In this document: positions 25,492-32,628 of the stretch, piece by piece
Layout of the letters: each line of letters begins with the position of its first letter
How positions within the stretch are numbered: the stretch's first letter is position 1
Translations under genes and position numbers: made by a program
The notes under the pieces: generated by a model
The model's input: the letters and a program-made list of their open reading frames with translations, nothing else
What the model was told of the DNA's origin: nothing
Database searches by the model: none
From: Morganella morganii
GTDB taxonomy: Bacteria > Pseudomonadota > Gammaproteobacteria > Enterobacterales > Enterobacteriaceae
DNA: 64,000 nucleotides
Assembly (NCBI RefSeq): GCF_019402645.1
Contig: NZ_VKKS01000001.1
Span: 1-64,000 of the forward strand
Reading direction: 5' to 3'

Positions 25492-25611
25492 TCAGTCGTA
25501 TTTCTGGTTTTCAGGACGCTGGCGGTCTTCCGCAGCACTGTGCCGCTGATACCATGCGGCTCCGGCAAAGCCGGTGATAACACCGGCAACAAAACACAGA
25601 ATGCTAATCAT
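25492..25611 (-). CDS. 39-aa single-pass membrane protein
   Basis: ATG 25611 preceded by GGGGAG and overlapping the previous stop by eight bases. The product starts MISILCFVAGVITGFAGAAW, one transmembrane helix, and ends in a short charged tail (RHSAAEDRQRPENQKYD). No known family; candidate small early membrane peptide. Confidence 0.6.
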   Translation of the reverse strand: MISILCFVAGVITGFAGAAWYQRHSAAEDRQRPENQKYD

Positions 25612-25834
25612 GGCCGTTACTCCCCTGATACTGATTGCATGTCGGCTGGCAGCCCCCGCGCAATTTGTCACTGCAGCTGTCACACATATCCGGTTCATTA
25701 AAGGCCGCACAGATAGAATCAGCAGCAGCGGTGACGGCAGCCAGCTGTTTCTGGCTGATCTTGATCCCGGGACACTGTCCGGCGATTTCCCTGCAGACAG
25801 AGGCAACCAGGCGAATCTGGTTAATCCTGCTCAT
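25604..25834 (-). CDS. Short cysteine-containing early protein
   Basis: 76 aa, MSRINQIRLVASVCREIAGQ... The C-terminal part carries CDSCSDKLRGGCQPTC, a spacing (CxxC, CxxxC) that suggests metal binding. Overlaps the upstream gene by four bases and the 39-aa gene by eight. Function unknown. Confidence 0.6.
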   Translation of the reverse strand: MSRINQIRLVASVCREIAGQCPGIKISQKQLAAVTAAADSICAAFNEPDMCDSCSDKLRGGCQPTCNQYQGSNGHD

Positions 25835-26328
25835 GATGATTCTTCCTGACGCAGACCGCCATCGTTCAGCTTGTTTCGGCAGTTATCACACAGGTTTGTA
25901 TGCCCGGTCATGACCGATTCACACAAAGCATTAGTGCTGGTAGTGCAGGTGCAGTTGTCACAATCGCAGAACTGAACGGAAGGGGATCGCAATTTTTCAG
26001 CAAATAACCGGCAGCGGCTGATTTCACCACGCAGAGTTATGAGAATGTCGTTGTTACAATGGTATTTCATCAGGGCATCGTAGATATCCTGAATAGAGTC
26101 AGCCAGCTTATCCACGCCCTGAGCCTGCAACTCCGCGATGTATTCATCCTTCAGCCGGATATCATCATCACTGATGGCTGCATATACCGGCATACAGAAC
26201 TCATCTGTCCGGACGCGGGAAATATCAATCTGAGGTGTTAACGGAGTGACTTCACGTACGAAACAAACCGGCTGAGCCGTAAACACAAATTCAGGCTGCT
26301 TCATTGCGTCAATTGAATTGTTACTCAT
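25831..26328 (-). CDS. Hypothetical early protein with C-terminal cysteine cluster
   Basis: 165 aa from ATG 26328, overlapping the previous stop by eight bases. Acidic and helical in the middle (KDEYIAELQAQGVDKLADSI); the C-terminal third has CDCDNCTCTT and CDNCRNKLNDGG, likely a zinc knuckle or ribbon. The CDxCxxKL ending resembles that of the gene just downstream, suggesting related modules. Function unknown. Confidence 0.6.
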   Translation of the reverse strand: MSNNSIDAMKQPEFVFTAQPVCFVREVTPLTPQIDISRVRTDEFCMPVYAAISDDDIRLKDEYIAELQAQGVDKLADSIQDIYDALMKYHCNNDILITLRGEISRCRLFAEKLRSPSVQFCDCDNCTCTTSTNALCESVMTGHTNLCDNCRNKLNDGGLRQEESS

Positions 26329-26578
26329 TTTCGGCTCCCTCATCATCAGACCCGGTATCAAACGGCAATGCTGAAAATTGCGACTGAGCAATAACTACCC
26401 CCATTCTGAAAGCCCGCTGTTCTGCTTTGGTTTCAAACTGTATTGTCCGGCCTATTTCCGGAATATTAATCGGCTTGTCTGCATGCTCTATCAGCAGGTT
26501 GCAATCCTCTGTTGCAACATCGTGCCAGTCAGTAATTTCCTGTTTTAATAACGCCAAATCGATGTTATCGGTGTTCAT
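26321..26578 (-). CDS. Hypothetical acidic early protein
   Basis: 85 aa, MNTDNIDLALLKQEITDWHD..., strongly acidic with the tail DTGSDDEGAENE. No domain recognised. Starts after a 92-bp AT-rich gap (26,579-26,670) that shows no gene; overlaps the next gene by eight bases. DNA mimicry would be speculation. Confidence 0.6.
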   Translation of the reverse strand: MNTDNIDLALLKQEITDWHDVATEDCNLLIEHADKPINIPEIGRTIQFETKAEQRAFRMGVVIAQSQFSALPFDTGSDDEGAENE

Positions 26579-26670
26579 AAATACCTCGTTATCTGGATTC
26601 AGGCGTAAGGGTGACCTGACGGGTTTACGCCTGAATTTAAAAGTGATTGTTTTTTAGTGAGTTACGTTAT

Positions 26671-26865
26671 TCAGCAGTTTAATGAATCAATATCGGTGTA
26701 ATAAGGCTCAATATCGATTTCCACAATAGTCCGGTTATCTTCATCTTTGGCCCGGCTTAACGTTCTGGCTGGCGGCCCGCCGCGTAAAATACGGTTCGGC
26801 TGATAGATAAAATAAGACCCCACCGGGTAGCGGTCATTAAACTGCTTCGCAGACAACCGGGACAT
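26671..26865 (-). CDS. Small early protein, function unknown
   Basis: 64 aa from ATG 26865, which has GGAGG upstream; the longer upstream reading in this frame is overlap with other genes. Starts MSRLSAKQFNDRYPVGSYFI and continues with a basic loop and an acidic end. The sequence resembles small proteins of Mu-like early regions; no function assigned. Confidence 0.62.
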   Translation of the reverse strand: MSRLSAKQFNDRYPVGSYFIYQPNRILRGGPPARTLSRAKDEDNRTIVEIDIEPYYTDIDSLNC

Positions 26866-27034
26866 AACGGCCTCCTGCTGCTTTGGCACAAAACTCAGCA
26901 CGGTATTCAGCCCACTGCCGGTTCTCATGCTTTTTTGCCAGTCCGGCCGCATCTGTCCGGTTACGTCCGGCTTCTTTATAATGGCCGTCGCGTTCTGCGG
27001 TGGCCGCTGTTGTTGCATAGTGCTTAAATGACAT
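26837..27034 (-). CDS. ANR-type regulator (AraC negative regulator family)
   Basis: 65 aa from ATG 27034 (MSFKHYATTAATAERDGHYK). The pattern of alanine/tyrosine helix, KKHENRQWAEYRAEFCAK and basic C-terminus matches ANR-family proteins, small factors that bind and inhibit AraC-type virulence activators; several are carried on mobile elements. Starts one base after the DUF3164 stop. The target in this host is unknown. Confidence 0.6.
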   Translation of the reverse strand: MSFKHYATTAATAERDGHYKEAGRNRTDAAGLAKKHENRQWAEYRAEFCAKAAGGRYVPVVCEAV

Positions 27035-27035
27035 A

Positions 27036-27674
27036 TCACACCCCCGCGATATCAAGAGTAATCGGCATATACTGATCACTGTCGCCGACACGTTCATAAA
27101 AACGGACATACTGACGGCTGCCGATAACCTGCACGGCCTCTCCGATAGCTTCCATCGCTTTAACCCAGCGGGTATCTTCGATATTCAGACGGCGCAGAGA
27201 AAGGACAGCACCGGTATTGATGTTACCTTCTTTATCCACTGCAAATGCCTGATCAATGATGGAGTGGATCTCCGGTCTTGCACCTTTAACCCAGTCCTTT
27301 AAACACTCATCAATCAGGGCTTTGGCTGCCTGTAAACGCTCATCAAAGGCGATTCTGTCCTGAACGGCCAGCTGAATTTTGTAACGTCCATCATAACAAT
27401 ACAGAGTAACATTGCCTTTTTTACCTCCGAGGCTGACGTCATACTGCTCTGCAGACAGTTCTTTAAACGCCTGAATATCGCCGAACGCCGCAAGTTTAAG
27501 CTGACGCAGAAATTCACGCGCCTGAATGGCCTGAACGACCAGGTCACCGACCAGCGCATCACGCTGGATATCGATCTCTTTGAGTAAATCAACCGGGGTT
27601 AACGTACGTTTGGCATCACGCCAGTAACCGACCGGGACTTCATACTGAGTAAACTGCTTTGGATTAGTGGACAT
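27036..27674 (-). CDS. DUF3164 early protein
   Basis: 212 aa from ATG 27674 (MSTNPKQFTQYEVPVGYWRD) with AAGGAG upstream; the frame is open for 63 more codons but that part overlaps the previous gene. Matches DUF3164, common in Mu-like phage early regions, with the conserved AFGDIQAFKELSAEQYDV and KYKIQLAVQD-type segments. Biochemical role unknown; may act in replication. Confidence 0.82.
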   Translation of the reverse strand: MSTNPKQFTQYEVPVGYWRDAKRTLTPVDLLKEIDIQRDALVGDLVVQAIQAREFLRQLKLAAFGDIQAFKELSAEQYDVSLGGKKGNVTLYCYDGRYKIQLAVQDRIAFDERLQAAKALIDECLKDWVKGARPEIHSIIDQAFAVDKEGNINTGAVLSLRRLNIEDTRWVKAMEAIGEAVQVIGSRQYVRFYERVGDSDQYMPITLDIAGV

Positions 27675-27876
27675 GGGAATTCTCCTTATGTGGGTTGAAT
27701 GTGTCCGCTGTTGCTTTAAATTCATTTGCAATGTATTCATTGACTTTATCTCGGATCTTTCCGGTAATAAGCCGTTCATTGTCTGAGACACCGGCGTTAT
27801 GACGTTCTGTCGATACACCGGCAACCATGTTTCCCGGTTCAGCTTCTGTGATGGTAATAACAATCCTCATACTCAT
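27664..27876 (-). CDS. Hypothetical early protein
   Basis: 70 aa, MSMRIVITITEAEPGNMVAG... Overlaps the zinc-ribbon gene upstream (ATGA) and DUF3164 downstream by 11 bases. One short hydrophobic beta-like N-terminus, otherwise soluble. No family recognised. Confidence 0.6.
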   Translation of the reverse strand: MSMRIVITITEAEPGNMVAGVSTERHNAGVSDNERLITGKIRDKVNEYIANEFKATADTFNPHKENSHVH

Positions 27877-28139
27877 AATGTTGTTTCTCCTGTTGCCATG
27901 TCAGTTTCAGCGAAAAATCTGCCGGTTATAACCCGCTTTCCTGAAACCAGTTTCATAAAAACTGACTCACAAAAAGGGCAGGATGTCAGCGACTCCCACA
28001 CCTCACGACCTGATGCCGGTAATGTTTCAATCTCCCCACCACAGTGCGGACACGGAAAAGTAACCAGTACCACTTTCTTTGCCTTTAACCCGTTAACCCA
28101 CCGGATATACTTTTCTTTCAGTGTTTCAGTTGTTTTCAT
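27873..28139 (-). CDS. Zinc-ribbon early protein
   Basis: 88 aa from ATG 28139 with GAGGAT upstream; the longer in-frame extension is noncoding. CPHCGG and CPFC pairs (about residues 30-60) make a single zinc ribbon. Basic N-terminus. The kind of small nucleic-acid-binding protein often found in phage early operons; function unknown. Confidence 0.62.
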   Translation of the reverse strand: MKTTETLKEKYIRWVNGLKAKKVVLVTFPCPHCGGEIETLPASGREVWESLTSCPFCESVFMKLVSGKRVITGRFFAETDMATGETTL

Positions 28140-28155
28140 CGCTACATCCTCACTA

Positions 28156-28440
28156 TTAATAAATGGACTCAGACCAGAACACACGGCAGCCATCCTGAGT
28201 AAAGCTGCCTTGTTTGTAGTAACCGTGACGACTGTTACCGAACTGCAGATAACAGGCTTTACCGGAACGGATAAGCTGATCACAGTATGCATGACGCGCT
28301 ATTTTGATACGGGGTTTATCATTCCCGGTTGAAACGCCCAGCACCGTGACACCGCGCTCCATCAGGTTTTTCACAACAGACTCAACCTGAAATAAGATTT
28401 TTAAAACACCCTGATTATCGGGGGTAATTTTGATATTCAT
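28156..28440 (-). CDS. Hypothetical early protein after B
   Basis: 94 aa from ATG 28440 (MNIKITPDNQGVLKILFQVE) with GAGG upstream, 11 bases past the B stop. Small alpha/beta protein, no domain recognised. Positionally comparable to the short ORFs following B in Mu. Confidence 0.62.
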   Translation of the reverse strand: MNIKITPDNQGVLKILFQVESVVKNLMERGVTVLGVSTGNDKPRIKIARHAYCDQLIRSGKACYLQFGNSRHGYYKQGSFTQDGCRVFWSESIY

Positions 28441-28451
28441 TATCAGCCTCA

Positions 28452-29345
28452 CTAATTAATCAGCATTTCAGAGAACCCGGTCACCATCGCCACATCAACA
28501 GGACGCTGGTTAATCTGACTGCCGCGTGAGACACCACGCAATAACTTAAACAGCCGCCGGGCATTACCTTTGCATACTTTGAACAACTCAGAGAAAACTG
28601 CTTCATTATCAATTTCCGGCAGCAGTTCAGTGATGATTTGACGGATATCCTCTTCCGGTAACGCATCCCCCATACGCAGGGCAAAGCCGACACGGCTGTA
28701 CAGCTGCTTATACTCCCCGCGCTTACCTTTCAGGTTCAGGATAAGACGCGGCATACCCGCCAGAACGATACCGACACCGGACTTATCATGAATGCGGCGT
28801 AACGTCTCAAGGGCACGATAAGGCAGGTTTTCAGCCTCATCGACCAGAATGACTTTCCCTGAGTCACGCAGTGCCTGGATGATCGCCTCACTCAGTTCGT
28901 GCATGTTTCCGCGCTTAGCCAGTCCGAGTTTATTGCACAGTTCTTCAAGTACCACGCGGGCGGTATATCCCGGGTCTGCCTCAATCAGAACAGCACTCAG
29001 GTTTTCAGTGGTGTACCGGCGCATAATCATGGTCTTACCCATACCGGCATCACCGTAGATCACGTTGATATCCCCATCCAGATGCGCCATTTTGATAACT
29101 TCCATACCTTTTTTAGCCATGTATGTCGCAACATAGACAGGCTTGATGTTGCGGGCTTTGGCGCGGTCATGCTCACGCTGAATAAACTGGCGGACTTTTT
29201 CCTCAACACCTTTCACATCACCGTTGTATTTGCCCTGCAGATACTGGTTAATCACCGCAGTACTGACACCGACACCACGTGATGCCTGAGCCTGAGACCA
29301 GCCTTTTGCTGCGAGTAATTCAGATAATTCAGTCACTAATGACAT
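28452..29345 (-). CDS. MuB-like target-selection ATPase
   Basis: About 297 aa. N-terminal helix-turn-helix (GWSQAQASRGVGVSTAVIN, residues ~15-33) binds DNA; an AAA ATPase core has Walker A GDAGMGKT (~98-105) and Walker B VILVDEAE. MuB forms ATP-dependent filaments on target DNA, delivers targets to transposase A and gives target immunity. ATG 29345 is preferred over 29351 because of spacing from AGGAGA. Follows A by 15 bases. Confidence 0.9.
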   Translation of the reverse strand: MSLVTELSELLAAKGWSQAQASRGVGVSTAVINQYLQGKYNGDVKGVEEKVRQFIQREHDRAKARNIKPVYVATYMAKKGMEVIKMAHLDGDINVIYGDAGMGKTMIMRRYTTENLSAVLIEADPGYTARVVLEELCNKLGLAKRGNMHELSEAIIQALRDSGKVILVDEAENLPYRALETLRRIHDKSGVGIVLAGMPRLILNLKGKRGEYKQLYSRVGFALRMGDALPEEDIRQIITELLPEIDNEAVFSELFKVCKGNARRLFKLLRGVSRGSQINQRPVDVAMVTGFSEMLIN

Positions 29346-29360
29346 AATCATATTCTCCTG

Positions 29361-31406
29361 TTATTGGTTTCCGGCCTGTCTGGCATTCAGGTGTTCATAC
29401 TCAACCTGTAAGAATGTTGTCGGTTTGCCTCCTGCCGGAACGGCCACCGGTTCACTGATATAACTGCCGAAATCAGGTACGGTTTTTCCGGTGAGTACCG
29501 GACGGGCTTCTGCCTCAATTTCGCGCATTTTACTTTCAACCAGTGACATACGACGTTTGCGGCGATCTTCAACCGCTTTGTCCATCTGTGTTGTCGGTAC
29601 GGCGGCAACTTTGTTACCGTTCCATACCGCTTTGCAGACGTATGATCCGTCCTGCTTACGGATAATGACTTCACCGGCATCATGAATGTCATACGCCACG
29701 CGGACTTCCTCACCATCGACCAGGATTAAATCCTCCGCAAAATACTGGTTGTTGTTGAACTCAATCCAGCCACGCTGAGCCACGCGCTTAACTTCCGGCA
29801 TGAACATTTCCCGCAGTTCAATCTCGGTCAGGTACTCAATCTCATCACCTTCTGCGGCCAGAACGGCCTGGCGGTATGCTGCAGGTGTCATATGACGGCC
29901 GTTCTGCTTCGGTAACTCACTGTGTTCATGGGTATAATTGTATTTGTGGATCTCATCTTCGATGGCATCCAGCAGTTGCGCCCATGACGGCAGTTTTGCC
30001 AGTGCGCTTTTCTGCACCGGGTTAAGTTCCTTGTTATTCTCCAGTGCATTGACTGCTGAATTAATGCGGCGGCTGGTTATCCGCGCATGTTCACGGTCTG
30101 CTCCACGGCCGTTAAAGGTTGCGAACCCCTGAGCGATACGCAGAGGGATCACTCCGTTAAGCCGTTCGATAATCCCGCGTGCCTGCGGGTTCCCCGGAAT
30201 ACCGGTCATATGCCGGATACCGAGACGCGGAAAAATACCGGTAATTTCCGCATCCAGCGTTTTGTTCTTTTCACCACCACCATTATCCGAATACACAAAT
30301 AATGGCTTACCGTGATGTTGCATGGCGTGCCGGTAAGCGGATGCAACAGCAATGACGTTTTCCGCCAAATCCAGACTCCAGCCCACAACAAAGCGGGTAC
30401 GGCCATCTATCACCATTGTCAGTTCCGGGGTGAACGGACGGCCGTGAATAGGGTGTGCCACCTTCAGGTTCATAGATTTACCGTCACTGACCCAACATCC
30501 GTTTACCGGCATCTGTGACCAGTCACGCTTCTGATAGGTTTCCAGTGCCCGCGTTTCCGAACCGGTTACACGGCCTTTTGCACGCTCACGTTTCGGTAGT
30601 TTCACCATCAGGCGGCGCACCGCATCATAAGAGGGTTTCGCACTCATCATGGCAGGCTGATCGGCATACTGTTCATCCCATTCATCTGAGAATGAACGGT
30701 AAGCGGCAATCAGTGACGGCCCGTTCACATTGCGGTAATGCGCCAGAAACCCCGGAAACCATGCCACCTGTTCCGGTCGGGTTTCTTTGTGATGACCGGG
30801 AGCCAGCAATGCCAGACGCTCTTCCCCGGAATTGGTGCTCTGATAAAGCGATACCCATTCCTGCAGAGAACGCGGACTTACACCCCGGCGTGATTTCCCC
30901 TTGCGTGCATTAGCATTGTCTGCGGAACGCTGCAGATGCTCCGGCAGCACACCACTGCGTGACTGTTCTGAAATCCGGGTCACCGCACCGGTACGGGTAT
31001 CACCGGCCGCAACCAGTGACAGCACTTCCATAGCCAGAGCTGCCCGTGCATCAGCAACTGCTTTCTGTTCTTCTGTCAGTCCGGAAACCTCCCGCTCCAG
31101 CAGGGCCGGGCACTGACGCATCAGAGCAAGTTCTTCGCCGGGCTTTACCGCAGTAACAGCAACGGGATTTTCCAGCGGTTTTTCTGTCTTTTTCTGCTCC
31201 AGCACCGCATTAAAATGACGCTGTTTCACCGCGTCCTGAGCGGCTTCCGGTAAGCAATCGATGTGATACTCAAAGGCTTTTGTGCCGGTACGCTTACGAA
31301 TTAATTCAGGGTGATCGCCTGACAACTTATTCAGACGATTTCGTATCCCCTGAACCGTGCCCGGTAATCCCGGGATTCCAACCAGTTCATTAGCAGTCAG
31401 GAACAT
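29361..31406 (-). CDS. MuA-like DDE transposase
   Basis: 681 aa from ATG 31406 (MFLTANELVGIPGLPG), five bases after the Ner stop. N-terminal DNA-binding region, then the RNase H-fold catalytic core with the DDE residues at about D308 (WVSDGKSMN), D374 (VYSDNGGGE) and E414 (RGIIERLNG), then the non-specific DNA-binding and C-terminal parts that contact MuB and ClpX. Catalyses strand transfer for integration and replicative transposition, using the end sites near 32,488-32,628. Confidence 0.93.
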   Translation of the reverse strand: MFLTANELVGIPGLPGTVQGIRNRLNKLSGDHPELIRKRTGTKAFEYHIDCLPEAAQDAVKQRHFNAVLEQKKTEKPLENPVAVTAVKPGEELALMRQCPALLEREVSGLTEEQKAVADARAALAMEVLSLVAAGDTRTGAVTRISEQSRSGVLPEHLQRSADNANARKGKSRRGVSPRSLQEWVSLYQSTNSGEERLALLAPGHHKETRPEQVAWFPGFLAHYRNVNGPSLIAAYRSFSDEWDEQYADQPAMMSAKPSYDAVRRLMVKLPKRERAKGRVTGSETRALETYQKRDWSQMPVNGCWVSDGKSMNLKVAHPIHGRPFTPELTMVIDGRTRFVVGWSLDLAENVIAVASAYRHAMQHHGKPLFVYSDNGGGEKNKTLDAEITGIFPRLGIRHMTGIPGNPQARGIIERLNGVIPLRIAQGFATFNGRGADREHARITSRRINSAVNALENNKELNPVQKSALAKLPSWAQLLDAIEDEIHKYNYTHEHSELPKQNGRHMTPAAYRQAVLAAEGDEIEYLTEIELREMFMPEVKRVAQRGWIEFNNNQYFAEDLILVDGEEVRVAYDIHDAGEVIIRKQDGSYVCKAVWNGNKVAAVPTTQMDKAVEDRRKRRMSLVESKMREIEAEARPVLTGKTVPDFGSYISEPVAVPAGGKPTTFLQVEYEHLNARQAGNQ

Positions 31407-31411
31407 ACCGA

Positions 31412-31648
31412 TCACCCTAATACTCTGCTCAGGTAACGGCTTGGCCATATTTCCTGAGGCTGAATGCCAAGCGCATCAGCGATAATGCGCTCACCTTTTG
31501 GATAAGAACGCGCCAGTGCATTCTTTAACGTGTCTGGTTTTAAACCAGCCTGCGTTGACAGGTCACGCATCGTGACGCCTTCTTTGTGAAGAGCAGCAAC
31601 AATATCGATACGATGCCAGTCAGCATGACTTACTTCATTTCTATCCAT
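31412..31648 (-). CDS. Ner-like DNA-binding protein
   Basis: About 78 aa from ATG 31648 (MDRNEVSHADWHRIDIVAAL). The HTH (GVTMRDLSTQAGLKPDTLKN) and the ending IQPQEIWPSRY are typical of the Ner family, which in Mu represses the early and repressor promoters during lytic growth. An extended start 25 codons upstream is unlikely, since it would place the start close to the early promoter. Confidence 0.87.
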   Translation of the reverse strand: MDRNEVSHADWHRIDIVAALHKEGVTMRDLSTQAGLKPDTLKNALARSYPKGERIIADALGIQPQEIWPSRYLSRVLG

Positions 31649-31710
31649 ATTTCGTTTACCCTTAAAAATTACCCCTGCGGATAATCCGCGTGGGTTATCC
31701 GTGCAGATAC

Positions 31711-31739
31711 AGTATTGATCCAAATTAGGACTATGTAAA
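31711..31739 (-). promoter_or_regulatory. Early promoter Pe
   Basis: Minus strand: TTTACA (31739-31734), 17-base spacer, AATACT (31716-31711), reading toward Ner and the transposase. One arm of the 11-bp inverted operator-like repeat (31722-31732) lies inside the spacer, so repressor binding there would block RNA polymerase. Confidence 0.65.
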
Positions 31740-31793
31740 GAAAGAAAACGCCTTTCTTTTCTTAATTAAAAACAAGTCGAGTCCTAATTTAGG
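31722..31793. promoter_or_regulatory. Repressor/Ner operator region
   Basis: AAATTAGGACT (31722-31732) and its exact reverse complement AGTCCTAATTT (31780-31790) are separated by 47 bases. The second arm also forms the palindrome CCTAATTTAGG (31783-31793). They flank the start points of the diverging early and repressor transcripts. Which protein binds each site cannot be told from sequence. Confidence 0.6.
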
Positions 31794-31831
31794 TAATTCG
31801 TTATATATCAATAGATTGGAGAGAAAGGAAA

Positions 31832-32425
31832 ATGGAAAGAAAAAATAGTGACAATGTTTCTTTGTCCTTCACACCTAAAGAAACACTAGTAGATAGAATT
31901 CAAACTCTAATCAAAGGTCGGAGTATAAGGGCTGTTTCTTCGGCTTGGGGACTACCGTATTCCACCTTAAACAACTACTTGAACAAAGGCACTGACCCCT
32001 CATTCAAAGCAATACAGGTAATCGCTGAAGCAGAAAAAGTCAGCCTTGACTGGCTGGCATTCGGCTCAGAGCGGTCCGAATCAGAGTCACCCATCGATAC
32101 ATTAAAATACAACAAAACTAGTCCAGCTATAAGAAATGCGTGGGATATGGTCTATGAATCTCTTTCAGACCATGAAATCAATGAGTTACTCAAAGTGATA
32201 CATAGGAAAGGCATTGAGGGGATTTTGCAGATCACTAAAACAGATTCATTGGAAAGTAGTATTGATAACCTACATATCAGGCCAACGCTGAAACAAGCTA
32301 TCAAACTGGCTATGGCTGGTGATGAATCACTAGACCAAGAGATTTTGCGCCGCATTGAAGAGAAGAAAAATACCGATGAGACTGGTCATTTAAGCCAGGA
32401 AGAAGATCACCAAAAGGTGGGATGA
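31832..32425 (+). CDS. Mu-like c repressor
   Basis: 197 aa, the only plus-strand phage gene. N-terminal HTH (SIRAVSSAWGLPYSTLNNYL, residues ~31-50) resembles Mu-type repressors. The C-terminal half is helical and acidic with no peptidase S24 domain, so SOS cleavage is not expected; in Mu the C-terminal tail controls ClpXP turnover. AAGGAAA precedes ATG 31832. Keeps the early promoter silent in the lysogen. Confidence 0.85.
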   Translation: MERKNSDNVSLSFTPKETLVDRIQTLIKGRSIRAVSSAWGLPYSTLNNYLNKGTDPSFKAIQVIAEAEKVSLDWLAFGSERSESESPIDTLKYNKTSPAIRNAWDMVYESLSDHEINELLKVIHRKGIEGILQITKTDSLESSIDNLHIRPTLKQAIKLAMAGDESLDQEILRRIEEKKNTDETGHLSQEEDHQKVG

Positions 32426-32487
32426 TTGGATACCTGTTCAATCGTCCTTTAAATATCGTTTAAACGCTCCTAAAAGATGATCACTTG

Positions 32488-32628
32488 AGTGCAGAATAGA
32501 ATGCAAAAAAACATAAAATAAATCAATTCATGTTCATCAGTGCAGAATCGCATAACTCCCCGCCAAAGCAGTAAACTCAAGGCGTCCAGCCAATCACACT
32601 CCCTTATCAATTAGTGCAATATTGATCA
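32488..32628. repeat. Prophage end with three MuA-site-like repeats
   Basis: AGTGCAGAAT at 32488-32497 and 32539-32548, and AGTGCAATAT at 32613-32622, all in one orientation. The outermost lies five bases inside CA (32627-32628), i.e. TG at the 5' end read inward on the minus strand, as for Mu ends. Sequence 32,426-32,627 has no gene. The exact end base and the 5-bp target duplication (candidate 32629-32633) are inferred. Confidence 0.6.

Larger units (their letters stand above)
1..32628 (-). mobile_element. Mu-like transposable prophage, truncated at the left window edge
   Basis: Gene order and families match phage Mu throughout: repressor, Ner, DDE transposase, AAA ATPase B, GemA, Mor/C activators, lysis, terminases, portal, F/G, I/Z protease-scaffold, T capsid, sheath, tube, tape measure, baseplate and fibre. 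All genes but the repressor are on the minus strand. The right end is placed at 32,628 because the minus strand there begins TGATCA, followed by the outermost of three MuA-site-like repeats, and because the neighbouring autotransporter frame is broken there. The other end lies outside the window. Kil and Gam homologues were not recognised in the early region. Confidence 0.93.
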
